From Flavobacterium sp. 245 (GTDB taxonomy: Bacteria > Bacteroidota > Bacteroidia > Flavobacteriales > Flavobacteriaceae): DNA of 64,000 bases. Position numbers and translations under genes: made by a program. The stretch spans positions 1 to 64,000 of the forward strand of contig NZ_SNXB01000014.1 in the NCBI RefSeq assembly GCF_004362055.1. The letters are read 5' to 3'. The notes below the pieces were generated by a model. It had not been told where the DNA came from. It worked only from the letters and a program-made list of their open reading frames with translations, and searched no databases. This document shows positions 35,130 through 44,921 of this stretch, in pieces (the first letter of the stretch is position 1; each line of letters opens with the position of its first letter).

Positions 35130-36266
35130 TTATTTTACTCTGAAAGTAACTCTTCTCGCTAATCTTCTTGCTTCTTCTGATTCTTTTTGGATTGAATTAT
35201 CAGCTCCTTCAGAGATAACATTTAATCTTGATGATGCAATGCCAGCTTTTTCTAAAATGGTTTTAACATTTGTTGCTCTTGTATTAGCTAACTTATTGTT
35301 GTAATCAGAACTTCCTACTTGATCTGCGTGACCAACAATATCAATTGATGCAGATGGATTTTTTCTTAAGTAAGATAAAATAACATCAATCGCCGATGTT
35401 GACGCTTCAATTGGAGTTGATTTGTTGAAATCAAAATAAACACTGTAATATTTATCGTTGATCATCTCTTTAACAACATCTTTGTCGGCTAGAACGGTGT
35501 TTGTCACCGGTTTTTCTACAATTACTTGTTTTTCTGGAGCTTTTTTGATTTGCTCTTCAAGGCCTGCTACTTTGTTTTCTAACGCTGCAATATAAGCATT
35601 GTCTGATGTTACAACCCAGTCAGCATGTTTTGTATTTTTTCCTAAGTAAACTTGTAAACCAACTGTTCCGTTAAAAAGCAAACCTGAAAATCCTCTGCTA
35701 CCAGTTGCTGCAGCTCCGTCAAAAGTGTGATCTTGATAGGCATTTAAAATTGTACTCATGTCAGCTGTCAAAGCGACTCTATCAGTTAATCTCACTTGTC
35801 CTGTCAAACCAGCAATTGCATTTCCAATTCTGTCTCTAACATGATAGTCTTTGTTTTCTAATTGAGCAACTCCAAAACCTGCGTGCGCTAATAAACCAAA
35901 TGTATTGGTCCAAGTTTCAAAATTCATGATGCGACCTAAGTTTGCTACAGCCTGTAAGTCAACTCTATAATACTTAGAGTCAAAAGGCATTGAACTGTCT
36001 TTTTGTTCGGTTAAACTATTGTATCCAAAATCAGCTTTCAAACCAAACTTGTTGTTAAGCATATACCTTACTCCCAAGTCAGCCGTGAAAGGACTGATTC
36101 TTGAGCTGTAATAATTACTTGATGTGAATGGACGTTGCGCTTTGTTAAAACCGCCGTCAAGTTCTACAGACCATTTATTAAAATTATCTGCCGACTTAGT
36201 TTCTGTTTGTGCACTTACACGCATGATGCTTAGAGCAAAAGCCAAGGTAATTACAATTTTTTTCAT
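35130..36266 (-). CDS. OmpA-family outer-membrane protein
   Basis: 378 residues from the ATG at 36266 (MKKIVITLAFALSIMRVSAQ), which gives a clean signal peptide; an upstream in-frame ATG at 36323 does not. The N-terminal half is an eight-stranded-type barrel (LDGGFNKAQRPF...LGVRYMLNNKFGLKADFGYNSL). A short coiled linker (LENKVAGLEEQIKKAPEKQ) leads to the C-terminal OmpA peptidoglycan-binding domain, YSVYFDFNKSTPIEAS, DIVGHADQVGSSDYNNKLANTRATNVK. It tethers the outer membrane to the wall. Confidence 0.93.
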   Translation of the reverse strand: MKKIVITLAFALSIMRVSAQTETKSADNFNKWSVELDGGFNKAQRPFTSSNYYSSRISPFTADLGVRYMLNNKFGLKADFGYNSLTEQKDSSMPFDSKYYRVDLQAVANLGRIMNFETWTNTFGLLAHAGFGVAQLENKDYHVRDRIGNAIAGLTGQVRLTDRVALTADMSTILNAYQDHTFDGAAATGSRGFSGLLFNGTVGLQVYLGKNTKHADWVVTSDNAYIAALENKVAGLEEQIKKAPEKQVIVEKPVTNTVLADKDVVKEMINDKYYSVYFDFNKSTPIEASTSAIDVILSYLRKNPSASIDIVGHADQVGSSDYNNKLANTRATNVKTILEKAGIASSRLNVISEGADNSIQKESEEARRLARRVTFRVK

Positions 36267-36389
36267 TGTTATTTGAGATTTTAAATTCGCGTCAAAAAAA
36301 CAATGTATTGTAGGAATAATCATCCATTAAAAGATATGATTATATCAGAATAGGGTAAGTTATTTTTTCTTTTAGTACAAAAAGGCATA

Positions 36390-37772
36390 TTAGTTATATC
36401 CATCTGTAAATTTGCGAAGGACGTAGTGTTTCGTTTTTAAATCATAATAGCCTAAAACACAATAATCTTTAAATTTTAGAATACTTTGCATTCTGATTTT
36501 TTGGTTTTTATCTATAAAATAGTAGATTTTGTCTGTTGCAAGCGGTTCTTGTTCGCTAGTGGTTATGTTAAAATTTTTATCCCAAATGCTTTCAAAATAT
36601 ACAGATGTTTCGTAAAAACTACTCGGGTTATTTCCATAAAAAACATTTTCTGGATTAGAAATTTCATAAGAATCAAAAATGAGTTTTTTAGTAATACCTG
36701 CGACGGTTATAAAGATATTTTGCTGATTGGTAAAAACGGATAAACCTATTGTGCCATTTGATAATTGTTTTAAAAAAGCAGCAGTATTTTTTAACTGTCT
36801 AGGTTTACTATTGTTTTTTTGAAACTGAAATGGTGAATTTTTGAAACGTATAGTATCATTTTTGGCAACATCAAAATGCTTCATGACTTGATCGGAATTA
36901 TAATCTCTTATTTCGAATAAAAGTTGCTCTTCATTCGTATTAATTTGAAATAATTTATTGTCACGAAAAAAAGAATTAGATGTTTTAGGTGCTTTTTTGC
37001 CTAGAGGCTGAGGGAAATATTTTTCTTTTATTTCAAGAGTGCTTAAGTCTATATCAAATAATTGTGTGTTTTTAATAGTGTTATCCAAGGTTAAAATGAT
37101 TCTATCCTTGAAAGGATATACTTTTACTTTTGAACTCGCTTTATATATTGAATTGTATTCATTCGGTTCCATTTTTTCTATTGGATTTTCTTTCAAAATC
37201 TGGCGAAAATTTAGATTTGTAGCATTGTTGTTTTGGAAATTAAATCTGCTGAAATCAAGTTCTTTTTGTTCTACTAATCCGTTTTTAAAAATATATAAAA
37301 TAAGTTTTGACTGTGATTTGCTTTCAGCAAGCATGTAGAAAGAATTGTTGTTTTCATATTCTGCCCGAAGAGTTTGTGTTTTGGCAGGGAATAAAAACTG
37401 AAGGGCTTTTGATCTTTTGTCTTCAAAATAATATTTAATTATTGTGATAATGCTGCCATCTCCAGAACTCCAATATAAAGTGGGATTTCCATCGTCGCTA
37501 AAGCTGTAGCCAATTAAAAGTGCGTCCTCGGTGTATTGAGGTGAAAAAGTAAATTTATCTTTTAAAAATAAGGCGCTATTGTACTTTAAAATTGTAAGTT
37601 CCTTGTCTGTTCGTGCAAAAACAAATACTTCATTTGTTGCATTATTTGCTGCAGTCAAGATCTGAGCAGATTTTAGTTCTTTATCGAAATTTAAAGGATA
37701 AGAAGTTAATACCGTTTGACTTAATAAAACGGTATTATAAAATACAGCTAATAAAAGGTAGATTTGTTTCAT
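36390..37772 (-). CDS. Secreted protein of unknown function, paralogue B
   Basis: 460 residues with a signal peptide (MKQIYLLLAVFYNTVLLS-Q). It is the paralogue of the protein at 33535, sharing EVFVFART, GYSFSDDGNPTLYWS, KNDTIRFKNSPF, FLKQLSNG and LGYYDLKTKHYVLRKFTDGYN. The stop follows the last shared block directly, so the other copy has a longer C-terminal tail of about 23 residues. Function unknown. The pair brackets the OmpA gene on the same strand. Confidence 0.75.
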   Translation of the reverse strand: MKQIYLLLAVFYNTVLLSQTVLTSYPLNFDKELKSAQILTAANNATNEVFVFARTDKELTILKYNSALFLKDKFTFSPQYTEDALLIGYSFSDDGNPTLYWSSGDGSIITIIKYYFEDKRSKALQFLFPAKTQTLRAEYENNNSFYMLAESKSQSKLILYIFKNGLVEQKELDFSRFNFQNNNATNLNFRQILKENPIEKMEPNEYNSIYKASSKVKVYPFKDRIILTLDNTIKNTQLFDIDLSTLEIKEKYFPQPLGKKAPKTSNSFFRDNKLFQINTNEEQLLFEIRDYNSDQVMKHFDVAKNDTIRFKNSPFQFQKNNSKPRQLKNTAAFLKQLSNGTIGLSVFTNQQNIFITVAGITKKLIFDSYEISNPENVFYGNNPSSFYETSVYFESIWDKNFNITTSEQEPLATDKIYYFIDKNQKIRMQSILKFKDYCVLGYYDLKTKHYVLRKFTDGYN

Positions 37773-37809
37773 GTGTTTTTACGCACAAAAAGTATTCCAG
37801 TTTTATTCT

Positions 37810-38439
37810 CTAACCATTCATCAATTCTTGAAAATTATCTACAAATTTACCCAAATGTAATCCATCCATTAATCCATGATGAACATATACGGCCATTGAG
37901 ATTGTTCTTTTGCCTGTTTCAGAAACCATCATTTTGCCAAAAGAAACTTTTGGACAGCTATCTGGAAACGTAAAACTTCGGGCGTGAGTAAGCGAGGTAA
38001 AGTTTAACCATGGGATGGCTGAAAAATGAATCAAATTATCATCATTAAATTCCCTGGTGAAAAGTCCGGATGTCTTTTGAATGCGTTCAATTTCGGCTAA
38101 AGCATTTTGTTTGAAGATTTCAAAATCTGAATTATATTCGATTAAAGAAAACCCGAAAGTTCCGTCTTCACGCCCAATCGTTGCCGATGCATCAATACGA
38201 TCATTGATGTATATTTTATCTTCTAAAATTCGGTATTTAAAATTTTCAACCGAATTTACAGCTACTAATGTTTTATGCAGGTAATAAATAAAAAAAGAAA
38301 CATTCAGTTCTTTGGCGGTTTGATACGCTTTAGTGCAATCAATCTCGACTGTTGCGCCAAAAAAAGGTTCTTCCATTTTGCTGAAATGGGCAAAATGTTC
38401 TTTTCTGTTCCAGTTTTCTAGGTCTAAAAGTGTTTTCAT
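37810..38439 (-). CDS. Chloramphenicol acetyltransferase-like protein
   Basis: 209 residues of the CAT fold. The catalytic histidine lies in VHHGLMDGLHLGKF (HHxxxDG), and IPWLNFTSLTHA matches the CAT core. The start overlaps the stop of the HAD gene by one base (TAATG). The gene is a chromosomal member with normal composition, next to a HAD phosphatase. Its natural acyl acceptor is unknown, so drug resistance should not be assumed. Confidence 0.88.
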   Translation of the reverse strand: MKTLLDLENWNRKEHFAHFSKMEEPFFGATVEIDCTKAYQTAKELNVSFFIYYLHKTLVAVNSVENFKYRILEDKIYINDRIDASATIGREDGTFGFSLIEYNSDFEIFKQNALAEIERIQKTSGLFTREFNDDNLIHFSAIPWLNFTSLTHARSFTFPDSCPKVSFGKMMVSETGKRTISMAVYVHHGLMDGLHLGKFVDNFQELMNG

Positions 38440-39146
38440 TATATTAAATTTGGAACGACTTCGGTAATATTTTCAAATGAACTAAAATGTTCGTGTTCTA
38501 CTTTGTGATTGATTTTTTCGTGTTCCCAAGTGGTATGAAACGGAATATGAACTGCATACCCGCCAATTCCTAATACTGGAAGAACATCTGATTTAAGCGA
38601 ATTTCCAATCATCAAAAACTCATGCGCTTTAATGTCTAAACGGCCTAAAAGTTTTTCATAATCAACTTCTTGCTTGTCTGACATTACTTCGATATGGTGA
38701 AAATAGTGTCCTAAACCAGAACGATGCAGTTTGCTGTGCTGATCTTTTAGATCGCCTTTTGTAGCGACAACGAGTTTGTATTTTCCGTGAAGTGCTTGTA
38801 AAGTTTCTTCGATTCCATCCAGAAGTTCGATTGGTTTTTCCAGAAGTTCTTTTCCGTATTGAATGATTTTTTCGATGACTTCCATCGGAATCGTGTTATT
38901 AGAAATATTCATGGCAGCTTCAATCATTGAAAGAATATAACCTTTTATTCCGTAACCGTATAAAGGCAGATTTGCAATTTCAATTTTGAATAATTCCTGC
39001 GAAATTCCTTGATGCGAAAGATAATCTTCCATTAAAGCACAAAATTTATTTTCGGTTTCCTGAAAATAAGGTTCGTTTACAAATAAAGTATCATCGGCAT
39101 CAAATGCGATCACTTTTAAATTTGGTATTTTGTTTTTATGTAACAT
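38439..39146 (-). CDS. HAD-family hydrolase
   Basis: 235 residues with the HAD motifs: I is IAFDADDTLF (D16, D18), II is VVATKGD, III is the Lys in KLHRSGLGHYF region, and IV is MIGNSLKSDVLP. A cap region with helices lies between I and II. It is probably a small-molecule phosphatase of the phosphoglycolate type. The one-base overlap with the CAT-like gene implies translational coupling. Confidence 0.9.
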   Translation of the reverse strand: MLHKNKIPNLKVIAFDADDTLFVNEPYFQETENKFCALMEDYLSHQGISQELFKIEIANLPLYGYGIKGYILSMIEAAMNISNNTIPMEVIEKIIQYGKELLEKPIELLDGIEETLQALHGKYKLVVATKGDLKDQHSKLHRSGLGHYFHHIEVMSDKQEVDYEKLLGRLDIKAHEFLMIGNSLKSDVLPVLGIGGYAVHIPFHTTWEHEKINHKVEHEHFSSFENITEVVPNLI

Positions 39147-39164
39147 AATGTTTTTGTTTCAAGT

Positions 39165-39342
39165 TTTTGTTTTGTTTCAAGTTTCAGGTTTTTCGCCACA
39201 GATTAAAATGATTTTAAATGTTTTTTAAAAATATCTGCGCCAATCTGCTTTAATCTGCAAAATCTGCGTGAAATTTTACGGTACTAATTAAAAAATAAAT
39301 CTGCGTAAATCCGCCAGAATCCGTGCCATCCGCGTGCCATTC
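39165..39342. repeat. Quasi-periodic spacer sequence (AATCTGCGTGAA words)
   Basis: Begins with TTTTGTTTCAAGTTT echoes, continues as TCTGCGCCAATCTGCTTTAA, AATCTGCAAAATCTGCGTGAA, and ends AATCTGCGTAAATCCGCC, AGAATCCGTGCCATCCGCGTG. No ORF is present. It fills the gap between the DMT transporter and HAD genes. Confidence 0.6.
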
Positions 39343-40230
39343 TCAATCCTCAGAAAACAGTCTTTTTAATGAAATTGTCTTATCGTAAAACGTAATTCGA
39401 ATTCCGAAAAGCAGAATGATACCGCCAAAAACCATCTGTAAAGTTATTTTTTCTTCTAAAAACAACCAAGCCAAAATGGATGTAATTACTGCCTGACTCA
39501 ATAAACTCAGTGAAACTCTCGTAGCGCGCATATGTTGCGTCGCATAACTGATCGAAAGCCAAGCGCATAATTGACAAATGACAGCCTGCAAAACCAATAC
39601 AAACCAGCCTATATTTGAAAATCCTGTAAAAGGTTCGTTTAAAGCGTAACAAAGAATTCCTAAGTAAATACTCGAAGCTAATAAACTGATCGTCATAAAG
39701 GATAAAACATCAACTTCTGAAAGTACATTTTTGCTGACCAAAAGATAAATGGAATACAAGATTCCTGATAAAACAGCAAACAGAAAGGCTTGATCAAAAT
39801 TCAAATCAATAAAAAATTCAAATCCAACCAACGTTATCATTCCGAACAAGGAAACAATGGTTCCGATCCAGAAATTGGTTGCTGGTTTCGATTTTAAAAA
39901 TAAAAAAGTACCAATTCCAACCCAAACCGGAGACAAATTAGTTAACAGCGATGCCTGCGTTGCGCTGGAATCCTGAATTGCAATATTCCAAACGGCAACA
40001 TCAGAAGAAAATAATACACCGCAAAGCATTGCCAAAAGCGTAAATTTTAAACTTGGGAGTTTAAAGTTTTTACTCAAAAGTGTATACGGCAAAAGCAAAA
40101 CAACAGCAAAGAACATTCGGTAAAATGCCGAAATTAATCCTGGTGTTAATCGTAATTTGACCAATATCGGAAAAATTGAAATGCAGAGTATACCGCAGAT
40201 TAATGCTAATCTTGGTTTAGTGAGTTTCAT
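39343..40230 (-). CDS. DMT-family (EamA) transporter
   Basis: 295 residues from the ATG at 40230 (MKLTKPRLALICGILCISIF), which places the first membrane helix at the N-terminus as usual. Ten transmembrane segments in two EamA repeats are visible, for example LICGILCISIFPILVKL, WIGTIVSLFGMITLVGF and MVFGGIILLFGI. It is an inner-membrane exporter of metabolites or drugs; the substrate is unknown. A hairpin separates it from metG upstream. Confidence 0.88.
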   Translation of the reverse strand: MKLTKPRLALICGILCISIFPILVKLRLTPGLISAFYRMFFAVVLLLPYTLLSKNFKLPSLKFTLLAMLCGVLFSSDVAVWNIAIQDSSATQASLLTNLSPVWVGIGTFLFLKSKPATNFWIGTIVSLFGMITLVGFEFFIDLNFDQAFLFAVLSGILYSIYLLVSKNVLSEVDVLSFMTISLLASSIYLGILCYALNEPFTGFSNIGWFVLVLQAVICQLCAWLSISYATQHMRATRVSLSLLSQAVITSILAWLFLEEKITLQMVFGGIILLFGIRITFYDKTISLKRLFSED

Positions 40231-40264
40231 ATTATCTAATTTTTTAGGCTTGTAGGTAAAAAGA

Positions 40265-40306
40265 AAATTGCGTGAATCAATTAAGAATAATCGACTCACG
40301 CAATTT
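40265..40306 (-). terminator. Hairpin between metG and the DMT transporter
   Basis: AAATTGCGTGA and TCACGCAATTT are perfect 11-bp arms (40265-40275, 40296-40306) beyond the metG stop. Confidence 0.75.
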
Positions 40307-40327
40307 ATATAACTATATAAATCTAAT

Positions 40328-42463
40328 TTAGTTTACAGTCGATCCGTTTGGAGCATCAGCATCTGGATTTACAAAAACCAATTTTCCTTCAGCATTTGTT
40401 GTCATTAAGATCATTCCTTGACTTTCAACACCACGAAGCGCTCTTGGCGCTAAGTTTGCTAAAACAGAAACACGTTTCCCAATGATTTCTTCTGGAGAAA
40501 AACTTTCTGCAATTCCCGAAACAATGGTACGAACGTCAATTCCAGTATCTACTTTAAGAACCAAAAGTTTATTTGCTTTTGGCATTTTTTCAGCTTCCAA
40601 AATTGTTCCAATACGGATATCCATTTTCGCAAAATCCTCAAACTGAATTAAATCTTTTTGCGGTTCTGGCTGTTTGCTTTCAGCTAAATTAGCTGTTTTT
40701 GTTGCTTCCAATTTATCTATTTGTTTTTGTATTTCTTCGTCTTCGATTTTAGCAAAAAGCAATTCTGCTTCGCCAATTTTGTGTCCAGCCGGAATTAAAT
40801 CTGAATTTTCAGCAATATCATTCCATCCTAATGTTTTATCAAGAATGATGTCTTTTGCATCATGATCTTTCTCTTTCAAAAACTTGCTGAAACCAGCAAA
40901 ATGTTCTTTAAGATCACCTAAATTCAAGATTTTAGAAAGTTTCGCCGATGTAAAAGGTAAAAACGGTTCAGCTAAAACGCTCAACGCCGCAGCAATTTGC
41001 AATGCCACATACATTTGCGTTTTTACACGCTCTGGATTGTCTTTCATTACTTTCCAAGGCTCTTCGTCAGCAAGATATTTGTTTCCTAAACGAGCAACAT
41101 TCATCAACTCACCTAAAGCTTCACGGAATCTGTAACGCTCAACCGAACTTGAAATCACAGCCGGATACGCTTTTAATTCGGCTAACGTTTGTTCGTCAAC
41201 TTCAGAAAATTCATTTGGCGTCGGAATAACTCCTTCGTAATATTTGTTGGTTAAAACTACAACACGATTAATGAAATTCCCGAAAATCGCCACTAATTCG
41301 TTGTTGTTTCTCGCCTGAAAATCTTTCCAAGTAAAATCATTATCTTTTGTTTCCGGCGCGTTTGATGTTAAGGCATAACGCAAAACATCCTGCTTGTCTG
41401 GAAACTCTTCTAAATATTCATGCAACCAAACCGCCCAGTTTTTAGAAGTCGAAAGTTTGTTTCCTTCTAAATTCAAGAACTCATTTGCCGGAACATTGTC
41501 TGGTAAAATGTAGCTTCCTTCGGCTTTAAGCATCGCAGGGAAAATGATGCAGTGAAAAACAATATTGTCTTTCCCAATAAAGTGAACCAGCTTCGTGTCT
41601 TCATCTTTCCAATATGGTTCCCAATCTTTTCCTTCGCGCGCTGCCCATTCTTTCGTAGACGAAATATATCCGATAGGCGCATCAAACCAAACATATAATT
41701 TTTTTCCTTCGGCACCTTCAACCGGAACATCAATTCCCCAATCTAAGTCGCGCGTTACCGCACGAGGTTCTAATCCGCCGTCAATCCAAGATTTTACTTG
41801 ACCGTAAACATTAGGTTTCCAGTCGTTTTTATGTCCTTCTAAAATCCATTTCGTTAAAAAATCAGAATATCGGTCTAAAGGTAAAAACCAGTGTTTCGTT
41901 TCTTTTAAAATAGGAGTTTCTCCAGTGATAGTTGATTTTGGGTTGATCAAATCAGTAGCATTCAAAGTCGATCCGCATTTTTCGCACTGATCTCCGTATG
42001 CTTCTGGATTATCACATTTTGGACAAGTTCCAACAACAAAACGGTCTGCTAAAAACTGATTTGCTTTTGCATCGTATAATTGCTCGGTAACTTCTTCAAT
42101 AAAATCGCCTTTGTCATATAAAGTCCTAAAGAATTCTGAAGCCGTATCGTGATGAATTTTTGCCGAAGTTCTTGAATAATTGTTGAAAGAAATTCCGAAA
42201 TCTGAGAATGATTTGCGGATAATTCCGTCATATTTATCGATAACTTCTTGTGGTGTAATTCCTTCTTTTTTAGCTTTCATTGAAATTGCAACACCATGTT
42301 CATCGCTTCCGCATATAAATGCAACGTCTTTTCCTTGCAAACGCAAGTATCTCGAATATATATCTGCAGGCACGTAAACCCCCGCCAAATGGCCAATATG
42401 GATTGGTCCATTAGTATAAGGCAATGCTGCTGTAATAGTATATCTTTTTGGATTCTGTATCAT
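40328..42463 (-). CDS. metG: Methionyl-tRNA synthetase
   Basis: 711 residues. HIGH is at 22-25 (PIHIGHLAG), and the KMSKS equivalent is KLSTSKNW. The zinc knuckle [18 protein letters not shown] marks the class with two pairs of cysteines. The C-terminal about 110 residues are a tRNA-binding OB domain ([31 protein letters not shown]), as in the dimeric E. coli type enzyme. It charges tRNA-Met and initiator tRNA. A palindromic leader and a -7 box lie before the start. Confidence 0.97.
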   Translation of the reverse strand: MIQNPKRYTITAALPYTNGPIHIGHLAGVYVPADIYSRYLRLQGKDVAFICGSDEHGVAISMKAKKEGITPQEVIDKYDGIIRKSFSDFGISFNNYSRTSAKIHHDTASEFFRTLYDKGDFIEEVTEQLYDAKANQFLADRFVVGTCPKCDNPEAYGDQCEKCGSTLNATDLINPKSTITGETPILKETKHWFLPLDRYSDFLTKWILEGHKNDWKPNVYGQVKSWIDGGLEPRAVTRDLDWGIDVPVEGAEGKKLYVWFDAPIGYISSTKEWAAREGKDWEPYWKDEDTKLVHFIGKDNIVFHCIIFPAMLKAEGSYILPDNVPANEFLNLEGNKLSTSKNWAVWLHEYLEEFPDKQDVLRYALTSNAPETKDNDFTWKDFQARNNNELVAIFGNFINRVVVLTNKYYEGVIPTPNEFSEVDEQTLAELKAYPAVISSSVERYRFREALGELMNVARLGNKYLADEEPWKVMKDNPERVKTQMYVALQIAAALSVLAEPFLPFTSAKLSKILNLGDLKEHFAGFSKFLKEKDHDAKDIILDKTLGWNDIAENSDLIPAGHKIGEAELLFAKIEDEEIQKQIDKLEATKTANLAESKQPEPQKDLIQFEDFAKMDIRIGTILEAEKMPKANKLLVLKVDTGIDVRTIVSGIAESFSPEEIIGKRVSVLANLAPRALRGVESQGMILMTTNAEGKLVFVNPDADAPNGSTVN

Positions 42464-42464
42464 A

Positions 42465-42490
42465 ACTCAATTTTATTGAGTGCAAAAATA
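42465..42490 (-). promoter_or_regulatory. metG promoter box and leader hairpin
   Basis: Minus strand TATTTTTG at 42490-42483 matches TAnnTTTG. The palindrome ACTCAAT-TTT-ATTGAGT (42465-42481) sits between it and the ATG at 42463, so it may overlap the transcript start. Confidence 0.4.
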
Positions 42491-42587
42491 AGCAATAGAA
42501 TTGAGAATTTGTTAGTACGTGGAGATTCGCTGAAGTTTTTGCTACGTTTTAATCTCGCAAAGTCGCAGAGACGCAAAGTTTTTTACG

Positions 42588-42701
42588 CAATCTTGTCATT
42601 TCGAGGCGCGAGAAATCCTAGCAAGTAGCTCGACAAAGATTGGTAAATTTCCATGCGGAGTTTCTTGCGAGGATTTCTCGCGCCTCGAAATGACAAGATT
42701 G
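42588..42701. repeat. 114-bp palindromic dispersed element (TGTCATTTCGAGGCGCGAGA)
   Basis: Perfect 32-bp inverted arms at 42588-42619 and 42670-42701, extended five bases inward after one mismatch (AGCAAG and CTTGCG). A 50-base centre has no ORF. The arm is GC-richer than its surroundings. The TGTCATTTCGA..GAGAAATC core resembles a repeat I recall as common in Flavobacterium genomes. It lies in the 341-base gap between metG and the CDGSH gene; the rest of the gap shows a CGCAAAGTCGCAGAGACGCAAAG word spacer. Confidence 0.8.
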
Positions 42702-42804
42702 GGTGAATTGGTTTGTAAAATAGAACCAGTTTAAACTACGATTACTACTTATAAATAAAGATATATTTTGCAACCTTTGCCGAAGAAAAAACAAAAACAA
42801 TCTT

Positions 42805-43032
42805 ATGAGCAAGACAAAACTTATCATCAATAAAAACGGATCAATAAAAATCGAAGGTGATTTTGAAATCATGGATCCAGAAGGAGCACTTTACGGTTTG
42901 CAAGGAAGATCAGCATTAGGACTTTGCCGTTGCGGATTATCTGCAAACAAACCATTTTGTGATGGCGGACACAGAAACAACTTTGAACATGATTCTGTTG
43001 CGTTTGATTTACCTCCGATGAAAACAAACTAA
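42805..43032 (+). CDS. CDGSH iron-sulfur domain protein
   Basis: 75 residues. The 2Fe-2S ligands are C41, C43, C52 and H56 in LCRCGLSANKPFCDGGH, the full CDGSH signature with three Cys and one His. This is the short bacterial form with one domain and no membrane anchor. It probably acts in electron or cluster transfer. A terminator follows 20 bases after the stop. Confidence 0.94.
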   Translation: MSKTKLIINKNGSIKIEGDFEIMDPEGALYGLQGRSALGLCRCGLSANKPFCDGGHRNNFEHDSVAFDLPPMKTN

Positions 43033-43053
43033 ACTTTCTTAGTTTTTAAATAC

Positions 43054-43085
43054 AAAAAAGCTGCATTATTTAATGCAGCTTTTTT
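43054..43085. terminator. Bidirectional terminator
   Basis: A perfect 15-bp inverted repeat AAAAAAGCTGCATTA-TT-complement between the CDGSH gene and the convergent gene at 43093. Confidence 0.92.
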
Positions 43086-43092
43086 TATCTAT

Positions 43093-43824
43093 TTATTTTA
43101 CTTGTGATATTCCTTTTGGCAATCGATATAAAACAGTTTGAGTATGCACCGTACCTGTTTGAGTGTCTTTTGAAACAGATATAGTTTCAGGTGCCTCAAA
43201 AATAAAATCTGACTCTAGTTTGAAAAATTCTTTATGGATAATCTTATCAACGGAGAGTTTTGTAGCAGTAGTATCTTGTGTATTATTTATACTTCTCACT
43301 TCCTGATCTGCGTAATCTACAGTTCCTTCAATATAAGAATTCAAATTGTCTACGTTATAAACCCATTTTCCGTTGTCTAGTATGTTTATTGTTTTTTTCT
43401 TTCCATTAATGCTTATTTCGTTTTCGCCTAAGGGAGTGTCGATCACAATAAAATCATTTGGAGCAACGGTTTTAGTTGTTGAAGCTATTGTGACTTCTAC
43501 TGGAACAGCGTTTCCATTGTCAATATAAAGTGAAGTTCTAAAACTAGAATATACTAGAAAAAATGCGATTACAGCTCCTAGTGGTAGGAAAAAATAACTT
43601 GATTTTTCTAACTGAAGAGGCATCCCTTCTTCGTCCTCGTTATCAGCAATAAATTGTTTTCTGCTTTTATAAACGTAATACAAAGCGCCAATTACTAAAA
43701 TTACATTTATGGGGGCACTTATGAAATCTGGGATTTGATTAAATGTACTGTATAATAAATAATTAAGTACATAAAATAGAAAAATTGCGACAGCAAGTCT
43801 AATAAGAATTACGATTCTATCCAT
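43093..43824 (-). CDS. Membrane protein of unknown function
   Basis: 243 residues. Three hydrophobic segments are seen at about 5-25, 36-52 and 77-95, separated by a charged loop. The remaining C-terminal domain (about 96-243) is beta-rich with no recognised motif: YIDNGNAVPVEVTIASTTKTVAPNDFIVIDTPLGENEISING. It is a likely inner-membrane protein with an extracytoplasmic or cytosolic domain. No family is recognised. Confidence 0.7.
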   Translation of the reverse strand: MDRIVILIRLAVAIFLFYVLNYLLYSTFNQIPDFISAPINVILVIGALYYVYKSRKQFIADNEDEEGMPLQLEKSSYFFLPLGAVIAFFLVYSSFRTSLYIDNGNAVPVEVTIASTTKTVAPNDFIVIDTPLGENEISINGKKKTINILDNGKWVYNVDNLNSYIEGTVDYADQEVRSINNTQDTTATKLSVDKIIHKEFFKLESDFIFEAPETISVSKDTQTGTVHTQTVLYRLPKGISQVK

Positions 43825-43945
43825 TTTAATAGTTGTTAAAAGTAGATTATGGGTTAAGTATTAAATGAGCCCAAATATATCATTATTTTTCATCTTTTAA
43901 CAATTACTGTTTTAATTCTGCATCAAATAGTGTAAATATTTTCTG

Positions 43946-44848
43946 TTAAATATAAAGTTCGCCTTTCATAGTAATAATCGAAGAACCGCCAACTAAAATA
44001 TCTTCTTCACGATTCATAACTTCAATCAACGATGCCTGTTTTAATTTTACGCCTTGAAGAATTTTGTATTCCTTTTCAGATTTAGTGAATTTCTTTTGTG
44101 TTAAAAAACCAATTAAAGGACCTGCAGCGGTGCCTGTCGCTGGATCTTCATTTATCCCAATTATGGGATTAAAAAATCTTGTTTCAACTATATGTTCTTG
44201 ATCGCCATTGGCAATTGTGAAACAATAAAACCCTTCAAAATTATATTCTTTTGAGATTTCGATTAAGAGTTGGTTGTCTGGAATGCAGCTGTTAAGTAAT
44301 TGACTGTTTTTTATGGGCACCATTGTGTGGGCGACTTCAGTTTTAACGATTGTTGGGACAAAAGCATTCACATCTAAATCTTCAATTTTTAAGCCGAGAG
44401 CCACCGCAATTCTATACGTTGGGATTTCCTGTTTGATAACAGCCGATTTTTGATGCATTTGAACAACAGGATAAAAAGTAACCGGATCAAAGCTTACCGT
44501 TACAGGTATTGCTGAATGTTTCATGATTACAAAAGGCTCACTTTCGTTTTGGTCCTCAAAAATTGGGATTCCTTTTAACAGAGCGCCACAGACTGCGCCT
44601 AACAAATTGTGTCCTGCGCCGTCGATTTCGATTCCGGTTGGAGTAAATGAACGAACCATCAGTGCTTTTTCTCTGGCAGAGTAATAGACAAAAGAAGTTT
44701 CGGAATAGCCAAATTCTTTAGAAATATCTTTATAGGTTTCTAGTTTTAGATTTCCATCAGTAAAAACCACCGAAAGCGGATTTCCTTTGTAGCTTTCGTT
44801 TGAAAACACATCCAAAACGTAATATTCTAATGCTTTTCTTCCTTCCAT
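43946..44848 (-). CDS. PhzF-family isomerase-like protein
   Basis: 300 residues of the diaminopimelate-epimerase fold. The N-terminal part YYVLDVFSNESYKGNPLSVV has the conserved GNP, and EFGYSETSFVYY carries the acidic residue used by PhzF. The second half has GINEDPATGTAAGPLIGFL. No phenazine genes are nearby, so the substrate is unknown. Confidence 0.92.
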   Translation of the reverse strand: MEGRKALEYYVLDVFSNESYKGNPLSVVFTDGNLKLETYKDISKEFGYSETSFVYYSAREKALMVRSFTPTGIEIDGAGHNLLGAVCGALLKGIPIFEDQNESEPFVIMKHSAIPVTVSFDPVTFYPVVQMHQKSAVIKQEIPTYRIAVALGLKIEDLDVNAFVPTIVKTEVAHTMVPIKNSQLLNSCIPDNQLLIEISKEYNFEGFYCFTIANGDQEHIVETRFFNPIIGINEDPATGTAAGPLIGFLTQKKFTKSEKEYKILQGVKLKQASLIEVMNREEDILVGGSSIITMKGELYI

Positions 44849-44921
44849 TCCTTTTTCTTTTTAGCTGAAACTTTTTAGACGGAATAAAGTTACTGTTTAT
44901 ACTATACTAAAGCAATAGGCA

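Noticed and set aside
37810-38439. Reading the CAT-like gene as an antibiotic-resistance determinant
   Set aside because: The gene is coupled to a HAD gene, has local composition and no mobile context; the family includes many non-drug acetyltransferases.
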